NCBI GenBank assembly: GCA_965661105.1
Contig: CBFICR010000005.1
Location: forward strand, 1 to 64,000
Direction of reading: 5' to 3'
From: Eutrophocola sp965661105
GTDB lineage: Bacteria; Pseudomonadota; Gammaproteobacteria; Pseudomonadales; Pseudohongiellaceae
DNA length: 64,000 nucleotides
The number at the start of each line of letters is the position of its first letter. Position 1 is the first letter of the stretch. Below the pieces are notes generated by a model that searched no databases, was not told the DNA's origin, and was given only the letters and a program-made list of their open reading frames with translations. Shown here piece after piece: positions 16,470 to 23,541 of this stretch. A program made the translations under genes and the position numbers.

Positions 16470-17959
16470 TGTTTATAAAATTAAAAAGAATACTGCCCGA
16501 CCAGCACCTGCTGTTGTTGATTTTGATGGGGCTATTGCCGGTGCTGCTAACAACCTTGCCATTGAGCATACGTGCACAAATTGATGACAGTAATACTAAT
16601 GCTGCCGCTGCCACAAGAATTGACGAGGTGCTCGACAGTGTACAAATGCACTTCCCCCTGATTATGGCCGCCCGTGCAGAAATACGTGCCAAGGATTCAA
16701 TGCTGCAAGCTGCCCAGGGCGCCTTTGATCCGGTTATTGAGGGTTCCTATAAAAACCGGCTGAGCGGCTTCTATGACGGCAACAGTCTGGAGACCATGTA
16801 CAAAAAACGCTTTCCGGCTTTTGGTGCCAGTGTCTTTGGTGGTTATAGCCGCTCCAACGGCAGCTTTCCCAGCTATGAAAATGATCTGGCCACTACCAGT
16901 GACGGCGAATCGAAAATTGGTGTGTCGGTTTCGTTATGGCGCGATCGGGAAATCGACGAATTTCGTTATGGCACTGCCAAAGCCGAAGTTGATGTGATGC
17001 GTGAACGTTACAATCTGCAAAGAGATGTGATCTCCATCCTTCAGGATGCCTACATCACCTATGCACAATGGTTACAGGCAGAACATTTACTGGGCGACTA
17101 CACCGAACTGCTGGATATAGCACAGAATCGCGCCGAGGCTGTGCAACGCAGTGTGGAAAGTGGCAACGCAGCGGAAATCCTTGGGGTTGATAATGAACTG
17201 GCTGTGCTGCAGCGCCGTGGCCTGGTAGTGGATGCCCAGCGCCTGGTCGATGCCTCTGCCTACAAACTGTCCGTCTATTTACGAAATGCTGATGGTTCTC
17301 CGAAATTGCCAGTCTATACGGAAGGCCTTGAAATGCCCCCGGAAAATATCGGCGATACCAGCAATATGGAATCCATTCTTGATCGGGTCGTAGAACTGGA
17401 TCCGGTGATTGCCAGTACCCGACTGGCTCGTCAGCAGGAACAGCTTGATGTGTTACTGGCTGAAAATCAGGCTAAACCCCGGGTTGACCTCAGATTCTAT
17501 AACTCCAAGGATTTTGGTAGCGGGATCACAGCCCTGCGCGCCGGTGAAAATGTGGCCGATATCAGTTTCAGCATTCCACTGGCCACCAATGCAGCCCGCG
17601 GCAAAGCCAGTGCTGCACGGGCCAGAATGACCGGTATTGATTTTCGTATCAGGCAATTTATTAACCAGACCCGCGCTGAACTCGAAATAGCACTGATCAA
17701 TGTGGAAGCGACCCGCGAAATGAACAACATCGCCGAACTCGAACTGAATGCGGCGAGACAGCTGGCCGATGCAGAGGCCAGACGTTTCGAAACCGGGCTC
17801 AGTGACTTTTTCCAGCTTAACCTGCGTGAACAAGCCGTAGCCCAGGCAGAGCTAAAACGCTGGCAAGCGGATTTTGACCATCAGGTTGCCCTGGCCAATT
17901 ATTATGGCGTCAGCATGAACCTGGAATCACTCGGTATTGAAAGTGGCATGCCTGAATAA
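16466..17959 (+). CDS. TolC-family outer membrane efflux protein
   Basis: This 497-residue protein has a signal sequence (hydrophobic core LLLLILMGLLPVLLTTLPLS) and the two-fold repeated helical layout of TolC/OEP trimeric channels (LDSVQMHFPLIMAARAEIRAKDSMLQAAQGAFDP near the start). It would complete a tripartite export path with the two upstream proteins. The start overlaps the HlyD stop by four bases. The gene ends the inserted operon, about 90 bases before the valS promoter. Confidence 0.88.
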   Translation: MMFIKLKRILPDQHLLLLILMGLLPVLLTTLPLSIRAQIDDSNTNAAAATRIDEVLDSVQMHFPLIMAARAEIRAKDSMLQAAQGAFDPVIEGSYKNRLSGFYDGNSLETMYKKRFPAFGASVFGGYSRSNGSFPSYENDLATTSDGESKIGVSVSLWRDREIDEFRYGTAKAEVDVMRERYNLQRDVISILQDAYITYAQWLQAEHLLGDYTELLDIAQNRAEAVQRSVESGNAAEILGVDNELAVLQRRGLVVDAQRLVDASAYKLSVYLRNADGSPKLPVYTEGLEMPPENIGDTSNMESILDRVVELDPVIASTRLARQQEQLDVLLAENQAKPRVDLRFYNSKDFGSGITALRAGENVADISFSIPLATNAARGKASAARARMTGIDFRIRQFINQTRAELEIALINVEATREMNNIAELELNAARQLADAEARRFETGLSDFFQLNLREQAVAQAELKRWQADFDHQVALANYYGVSMNLESLGIESGMPE

Positions 17960-18024
17960 CTGCAACCCTTCATAAGTGCCGGGTAAATCCCGCTAATTTA
18001 ATTCATGACGGCAGTGCTACTGCA

Positions 18025-18054
18025 TTGGGATATCTCTGTGTGACAGGCTATAAT
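18025..18054 (+). promoter_or_regulatory. valS promoter
   Basis: TTGGGA (18025-18030) and TATAAT (18049-18054) are spaced by 18 bases. Transcription would start near 18061, leaving about 50 bases before the valS ATG at 18110. This argues against the upstream in-frame ATG at 18053, which lies inside the -10 element. Confidence 0.65.
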
Positions 18055-18109
18055 GCGCGCCTTTCTGACAGCCACTAATATCCAAAAACAGGCAGATAAA
18101 CTACATCCA

Positions 18110-20893
18110 ATGGAAAAAACCTACCAACCCTCCGAGATAGAAAAAACCTGGTACCAGACCTGGGAAGACAAGGGCTATTTTAAAGCTTCCGGCCAGGGTC
18201 CTTCTTACAGCATTGCCATTCCGCCTCCCAATGTGACGGGCAGTCTGCATATGGGGCATGGTTTTAATAACGCCATTATGGATGCCCTGATTCGCTATCA
18301 CCGCATGAAAGGCTATAACACGCTCTGGCAGGTAGGCACTGATCATGCGGGTATTGCCACGCAGATGGTGGTCGAACGTCAATTACAGACGCAAGGCCTG
18401 ACCCGCCACGATCTGGGACGGGAAAAATTTGTTGAAAAAGTCTGGGAATGGAAAGCAGAATCCGGTGGCAATATAACCCGCCAGTTACGTCGACTTGGTT
18501 CGTCAATTGACTGGAGCAGAGAACGCTTCACCATGGATGAAGGTCTGTCCCAGGCAGTTGAAGAGGTGTTTATTCGCCTTTACGACGAAGACATTATTTA
18601 TCGTGGCAACCGTCTGGTGAACTGGGATCCTAAACTGCATACCGCCATTTCCGATCTGGAAGTTATTTCGGAAGAGGAAAATGGTTACTTCTGGTATTTC
18701 CGTTACCCGCTGACCAATGGTGCGACCACAGCCGACGGCAAATCCTATATTACTATTGCCACTACCCGTCCGGAAACCATGCTTGGTGACACAGCCCTGG
18801 CTGTAAATCCCGAAGATGAACGCTTTGCGTCATTGATTGGAAAAACCGTCCTGCTGCCGCTGTGTGATCGGGAAATTCCCATTATTGCCGATGCCTATGT
18901 CGATCCGGAATTTGGTACCGGCTGCGTCAAGATAACCCCGGCCCATGACTTTAATGACTACGAAGTAGGAAAACGTCATGACCTGCCCATTATTAATATC
19001 CTCACCGTCGATGCCGCCATTAACGAGAATGCCCCGCAAGCCTACCGCGGTCTGGATCGCTTTGATGCCCGCAGGCAGATTGTCAGGGATATGGAAACTG
19101 CCGGCCTGCTGGACAAAGTGGAGGACCATAAACTCAAGGTTCCCCGTGGCGATCGCAGTGGCGTGATCATTGAGCCCTACCTCACCAATCAATGGTATGT
19201 AGCAGTGGAAAGTCTGGCCAAACCCGCCATTGAAGCGGTGGAAAACGGGGATATCGAATTCGTCCCCAAAAACTGGGAAAACACCTATTTTTCCTGGATG
19301 CGTGACCTGCAGGACTGGTGCATCAGTCGCCAGCTCTGGTGGGGGCATCGCATACCGGCCTGGTACGATGAAGAAGGCAATATTTTTGTTGGCCGCAGTG
19401 AGGCCCAGGTCCGTGAAAAATACAGTCTGACGGACGACCTGCCCCTGAAACAGGATGAAGATGTACTGGACACCTGGTTTTCTTCTGCACTTTGGACATT
19501 TTCTACCCTTGGCTGGCCCGAAGATACCGAAGAGTTAAACACCTTTCACCCGACCAATGTGCTGGTCACGGCGTTTGACATTATCTTTTTCTGGGTTGCC
19601 CGCATGATCATGATGACACTGAAATTCAGGGAGCAGATTCCGTTTCAGAAAGTCTATATCCATGGCCTTATTCGCGATGGGGATGGCCAGAAAATGTCCA
19701 AATCAAAAGGTAATGTGCTGGATCCCATTGACCTGATTGATGGTATTGACCCGGAAAGTCTGGTGGCAAAACGCACCCAGGGACTGATGCGTCCACAGGA
19801 TGCTGAAAAAATTGCCAAAAAAACCCGCAAGGAATTTCCCGACGGTATTCCCGCCTTTGGAACAGATGCCCTGCGCTACACTTTCTATTCCCTGGCCTCC
19901 ACTGGCAGAGATATCAATTTTGATATGGGTCGCATCGAAGGCTACCGCAATTTTTGTAACAAAATCTGGAATGCGGCCCGTTACGTGTTCATGAATGTTG
20001 AAGGCCAGAAGGTCACTGAACCGAAAAGCGTGGAGGATTACTCCCAGGTCGATATCTGGATCAGATCCCGCCTGCAGCAAACACTGAAACAGGTAGAGGA
20101 TGGTATTGCAGATTACCGCTTCGACCTGGTCTCACAGGCCATCTACGACTTTTTCTGGAATGAATACTGCGACTGGTACCTGGAGCTTTCCAAACCCGTA
20201 CTATGGGATGACAATGCCTCCGCTGCTCAAAAAAATGCCACCCGTTATACCTTGCTGCATGTCCTTGAAAGCAGTCTGCGCATGCTGCACCCATTGATGC
20301 CTTTTATTACCGAGGAGATCTGGCAGAAAGCCGCTCCCGAGCTGGACATTAAAGGCTCCACAATTATGCTGCAACCTTTCCCGGAGGTTGATACCAGCAT
20401 TATTGATGAAAATGTCGACAAGGAAGTGGAGTGGATCAAGGGGGTTATCCTTGCTATCAGGAATATCCGCGGCGAGATGAATATTTCACCGGCCACTAAT
20501 ATCAATGTCCTGCTGACCAGTGGTACTGAACAGGATCGTAAAAACCTGGACAGTAACCAGCAATTTCTCATCAAGCTGGCGAAACTCGAATCAGTAAGTT
20601 GGCTCAACGATCCCCGACAGGCGCCGCCCTCTTCCATGCAGGTGGTAGGTGATATGGAAGTTCTGGTGCCAATGGCCGGTCTGATTGATGTGGAGGCTGA
20701 ACTGGCACGTCTGGGTCGCGAACAGGACAAGCTTAACAAGGAAATTGCCAGGCTTGGCGGCAAATTGGGCAATGCCAAATTTGTTGATAACGCCCCGGCT
20801 GACGTGGTTGCCAGAGAAAAGGAAAAACTGTCTAATGCAGAAACAACCCTTAATCAGTTGAACGATCAGGTGACCAAACTAAAGTCATTGTGA
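18110..20893 (+). CDS. valS: Valyl-tRNA synthetase
   Basis: This class Ia synthetase charges tRNA-Val and edits threonine. The 927-residue form begins MEKTYQPSEIEKTWYQTWEDKGYF. The HIGH box appears as PPNVTGSLHMGHGF near residue 45, the editing domain includes TIATTRPETMLGDTA, and the KMSKS loop is QKMSKSKGNVLDP near 528. The anticodon-binding domain and a C-terminal coiled-coil arm (AELARLGREQDKLNKEIARL) complete it. It has its own promoter in front, so it need not depend on holC. Confidence 0.95.
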   Translation: MEKTYQPSEIEKTWYQTWEDKGYFKASGQGPSYSIAIPPPNVTGSLHMGHGFNNAIMDALIRYHRMKGYNTLWQVGTDHAGIATQMVVERQLQTQGLTRHDLGREKFVEKVWEWKAESGGNITRQLRRLGSSIDWSRERFTMDEGLSQAVEEVFIRLYDEDIIYRGNRLVNWDPKLHTAISDLEVISEEENGYFWYFRYPLTNGATTADGKSYITIATTRPETMLGDTALAVNPEDERFASLIGKTVLLPLCDREIPIIADAYVDPEFGTGCVKITPAHDFNDYEVGKRHDLPIINILTVDAAINENAPQAYRGLDRFDARRQIVRDMETAGLLDKVEDHKLKVPRGDRSGVIIEPYLTNQWYVAVESLAKPAIEAVENGDIEFVPKNWENTYFSWMRDLQDWCISRQLWWGHRIPAWYDEEGNIFVGRSEAQVREKYSLTDDLPLKQDEDVLDTWFSSALWTFSTLGWPEDTEELNTFHPTNVLVTAFDIIFFWVARMIMMTLKFREQIPFQKVYIHGLIRDGDGQKMSKSKGNVLDPIDLIDGIDPESLVAKRTQGLMRPQDAEKIAKKTRKEFPDGIPAFGTDALRYTFYSLASTGRDINFDMGRIEGYRNFCNKIWNAARYVFMNVEGQKVTEPKSVEDYSQVDIWIRSRLQQTLKQVEDGIADYRFDLVSQAIYDFFWNEYCDWYLELSKPVLWDDNASAAQKNATRYTLLHVLESSLRMLHPLMPFITEEIWQKAAPELDIKGSTIMLQPFPEVDTSIIDENVDKEVEWIKGVILAIRNIRGEMNISPATNINVLLTSGTEQDRKNLDSNQQFLIKLAKLESVSWLNDPRQAPPSSMQVVGDMEVLVPMAGLIDVEAELARLGREQDKLNKEIARLGGKLGNAKFVDNAPADVVAREKEKLSNAETTLNQLNDQVTKLKSL

Positions 20894-20906
20894 TTGAGTA
20901 ATTTTT

Positions 20907-20997
20907 TCTGTATCAAGGTCTGTATCAAGGCCATAAATGGATTTTTCGCGTTTAAAACCGCTCCTGGAGCAACTGTTCACAAGAGACTTTAAACGCG
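20907..20997. repeat. Direct repeat and inverted repeat downstream of valS
   Basis: TCTGTATCAAGG is repeated in tandem at 20907-20918 and 20919-20930. It is followed by a perfect 10-base inverted repeat, CGCGTTTAAA (20947-20956) and TTTAAACGCG (20988-20997), with a 31-base spacer. There is no T-tract after it, so a terminator is not obvious; an operator for the next gene is possible. Confidence 0.6.
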
Positions 20998-21040
20998 GGA
21001 AAGTAAACCTGAATCTCAACTTGTTAGTCAGGAGAGCAAC

Positions 21041-21817
21041 ATGCCGAACCTGAAAAAAATTATCCTGCTGGTTTTACCCGGGCTGTTAATCAGCCTGCCC
21101 TGGTCACCCCTGCAGGCGCATCTGGACAAGAATACCGATCGTAATGGCGGGCACTGGGATTTATTTGGCGATTACCACTGTCATCAGGCAGGATGCCGGA
21201 TGGCCCCCTCTCGCTATAACATCATGTCACGCCGACCACAGCTCTCCAACCGCGACCAGGATCTGTTTTATCTTGAAGAAGACTGGCCGCACTGGATGCT
21301 GGTAGGAAGTTGCCAGACGGTTCGCATCCAGATACTTCAGGCCACCAGCCAGGTACCTGTTACCTGGACCAACCCGCGCGAATGTGAAATTCGTGAGGGC
21401 AGATGGATAGACCCCTATAGCGGGGAAGAGTTTGAACGTGCAGCCCGTCTGGAGATTGACCATATTATTCCACTTGCCTACGCCAACGCTGCGAATGGCT
21501 TCCAGTGGGATGACAACAAACGCATGCAATTCGCCAATGATCCCCTGAACCTGATCCCGGTCAGTCGTGACAGCCATCGCGACAAACGTGATCGTGGTAT
21601 TGGCAACTGGCGTCCGGACCAGGAAGCTTTTCATTGTGAATATGCAGCTGCCTGGCGCGATGTGTCCACTAAATATGATCTGGAGCTATTTCAGCGTGAT
21701 CGCAGCCGTATGAACACCATCCTCAAGGATTGTGATATCCCGGAGCGTGATTTTGGCGATGAAGACGGTAAAACAGATATTGAAATACGGGCTGGTGGCA
21801 TTCCGATTCCCCTGTAA
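21041..21817 (+). CDS. Secreted HNH-type nuclease
   Basis: This 258-residue protein carries a Sec signal peptide (cleavage expected after LQA, near residue 26). A short Cys/His cluster, HWDLFGDYHCHQAGC, follows. An HNH endonuclease fold comes later: EIDHIIPLAYAN (near 140), then NDPLNLIPVSRDSHRDKRDRG, with a terminal NWRPDQEAFHCEYAAAW. This matches the DUF1524/HNH family of exported nucleases, which usually serve nutrient acquisition from extracellular DNA or act on competitors. The ATG has GGAG nine bases upstream. It stands alone, with no immunity-like partner beside it. Confidence 0.82.
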   Translation: MPNLKKIILLVLPGLLISLPWSPLQAHLDKNTDRNGGHWDLFGDYHCHQAGCRMAPSRYNIMSRRPQLSNRDQDLFYLEEDWPHWMLVGSCQTVRIQILQATSQVPVTWTNPRECEIREGRWIDPYSGEEFERAARLEIDHIIPLAYANAANGFQWDDNKRMQFANDPLNLIPVSRDSHRDKRDRGIGNWRPDQEAFHCEYAAAWRDVSTKYDLELFQRDRSRMNTILKDCDIPERDFGDEDGKTDIEIRAGGIPIPL

Positions 21818-21932
21818 AATGCATCCGGGCCACTTGAGCACCCAGCCCCTTTAAACATCTCTCTTGAAAATGTTACCATCTGCAACTTGCTGCATTGCGT
21901 GGTGGTTTTTAAGTGTTATTTACCATTGCTTG

Positions 21933-21980
21933 ATACTTGGTTTCATACTAGGTTTTATACTTATCTTTATACCTGGTCAT
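21933..21980. repeat. Four degenerate 12-bp tandem repeats
   Basis: Four successive 12-base units start with ATAC: atacttggtttc, atactaggtttt, atacttatcttt, atacctggtcat. They lie about 105 bases before the cold-shock-domain gene, in an AT-rich 268-bp gap. They could be a binding array for a regulator or a product of slippage. Confidence 0.5.
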
Positions 21981-22085
21981 CACTGTCATCAATATTTATT
22001 ACCTCCATCGTTGCAGACAAACAAAAAAATAAAATAAACATTAATAATAAAAAAAGAAAATCATCTTTTTCAAAAAGAGCTAATC

Positions 22086-22553
22086 ATGAACATCAAAATT
22101 ATCATTGCTTCAATAATCGTAGCGATAGTACTTTCTGCTATTTCTTTTTTCATCGGCTTATATAATTTTTTACCCGAGCCACTGACCGTCTTTGCTGTTT
22201 CTCTATTGGGCGGCTGTTTAACCAGTTTCTGGATTTGTTCCGCAGAAGGCCTTATTAAAGACACCAGCTCCTCCAGAAAAAAAACCTCTCGTAAAAAGGG
22301 CAACAAGAGAAAAAAAGAGGATAAACCTGTCGTTATCAGTGGCGGGCCGCGGGAAACCGGTAGCGTTAAATGGTTTAGTGCCAGCAAGGGATTTGGCTTT
22401 ATTACCCGGGATAGTGGAGATGATATTTTTGTCCACTTCAGATCCATAGTCGGAGATGGACACAGAATACTGCGGGAAGGTCAGCGCGTAAATTTTGCCG
22501 TTACTGAAGGTGACAAAGGCTTGCAGGCTGAGGAAGTCGCTGCCGAGAATTAA
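22086..22553 (+). CDS. Membrane-anchored cold-shock domain protein
   Basis: Residues 1-60 hold two hydrophobic helices (IIIASIIVAIVLSAISFFIGLY and LTVFAVSLLGGCLTSFWIC). A very basic linker (SRKKTSRKKGNKRKKEDK) follows, then a complete cold-shock domain from about 88 to 152. The domain contains GSVKWFSASKGFGFITRD with RNP1 KGFGFI, and RNP2 as DIFVHF. Free cold-shock proteins bind single-stranded RNA and DNA; here the domain would be tethered on the cytoplasmic face of the inner membrane. The ATG follows AAAGAG. The long upstream leader region is AT-rich. A role in localising mRNA at the membrane is speculation. Confidence 0.85.
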   Translation: MNIKIIIASIIVAIVLSAISFFIGLYNFLPEPLTVFAVSLLGGCLTSFWICSAEGLIKDTSSSRKKTSRKKGNKRKKEDKPVVISGGPRETGSVKWFSASKGFGFITRDSGDDIFVHFRSIVGDGHRILREGQRVNFAVTEGDKGLQAEEVAAEN

Positions 22554-22646
22554 TCGCTAAACCCCTGCAACTTGAATTGGCGTGCATTAAAGATTGGTTT
22601 TATTAGTAGTTTTTTATTGCTAACTCTTTATTGCTAACACTTATCG

Positions 22647-22856
22647 CTAGTAATGCGGGGGTTTTTCGTCCTGCTGCTCCGTCTCTACAGACGCCTCAAG
22701 AACTTTCAGGTTATCCCCCAGCATTTCCAGTCTGCGGCCTAGTCTATCAAGCTGTTTTTGCTGGTCAGTAATCACATCATTGAGCTCTGCAATGGTGCGG
22801 TCCTGAAATTCCAGGCGGGTTTGAATTTCAATAATAAGATCATCACTGTTTGACAT
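22647..22856 (-). CDS. slyX: SlyX family protein
   Basis: This 69-residue coiled-coil protein has the SlyX pattern: IEIQTRLEFQDRTIAELND, then QQKQLDRLGRRLEML, and the terminal EKPPHY. Its function is unknown even in E. coli. The ATG at 22856 overlaps the stop of the upstream hydroxylase (TGATG), so translation is coupled. A longer frame to 22871 adds five residues inside the neighbour and is not preferred. Confidence 0.88.
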   Translation of the reverse strand: MSNSDDLIIEIQTRLEFQDRTIAELNDVITDQQKQLDRLGRRLEMLGDNLKVLEASVETEQQDEKPPHY

Positions 22857-23536
22857 CAGGTATCGGCCCATTCTCGCAACAGATTATGATAAACCCCTGC
22901 CAGGTTTGTCAGGGCGCTCTGGTCAGGTGTGTCCTTTGCTATTTTCTGAATCGCGTTGTCCAGTTCAAAAAGCATGGTTCTTTGATGATCACTACGCACC
23001 ATACTCTGGATCCAGAAAAAAGCCGCCAGGCGCTTCCCACTGGTCACCGGTTTAACGTGATGAATACTGGTGCCGGGATAAAGGATCATATCACCAGCAG
23101 CCAGTTTTATTTCCGAGGGCCCGTTATTGTCTTCAATGACCAGCTCCCCCCCCTGATAACTTCCCGGATCTGACAAAAACACGGTAGCAGACAGATCAGT
23201 GCGAACCCGGTAAGGCGTTCCCGTCACCGGGCGGATAGCTCCATCAACATGACTGCCATAATGACCGTCATTTTCATAACAGTTAAACAGCGGTGGCACT
23301 ATTTTTAAAGGCAGTGCGGCTGCAGTAAAAGTCGCATTGCCATCCAGCGCCCTGATGATGATTTCACCAAGCTCCCTGGCCAGTGGATGATTATCTGGCA
23401 ACTGCGCATTCGACTTTACCGCTGCCGATAAATAGCCGGCGCTGCCGCGACCATCAGACCAGTGAGTTTCAGCCAACCGCGACCGGCAAGTTTCTACTTG
23501 CTCGCCAGTTAAAACCCCTGATAAATGCAGAATCAT
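22856..23536 (-). CDS. piuC: PKHD-type Fe(II)/2-oxoglutarate hydroxylase (PiuC/YbiX type)
   Basis: This 226-residue dioxygenase belongs to the PKHD family. The iron ligands are visible in YGSHVDGAI (His-x-Asp) and SIHHVKPVTSGKR (distal His and the 2-oxoglutarate Arg). Members encoded with catecholate siderophore receptors are thought to modify siderophores or assist iron release, though the exact reaction is unsettled. It starts five bases after the receptor stop, on the same strand, which supports a joint role in iron uptake. Confidence 0.88.
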   Translation of the reverse strand: MILHLSGVLTGEQVETCRSRLAETHWSDGRGSAGYLSAAVKSNAQLPDNHPLARELGEIIIRALDGNATFTAAALPLKIVPPLFNCYENDGHYGSHVDGAIRPVTGTPYRVRTDLSATVFLSDPGSYQGGELVIEDNNGPSEIKLAAGDMILYPGTSIHHVKPVTSGKRLAAFFWIQSMVRSDHQRTMLFELDNAIQKIAKDTPDQSALTNLAGVYHNLLREWADT

Positions 23537-23541
23537 AAAAA

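Noticed and set aside
21887..22165. A 92-codon frame before the cold-shock gene
   Set aside because: It overlaps the cold-shock start in another frame, and its composition reflects the 12-bp repeat and AT-rich leader.
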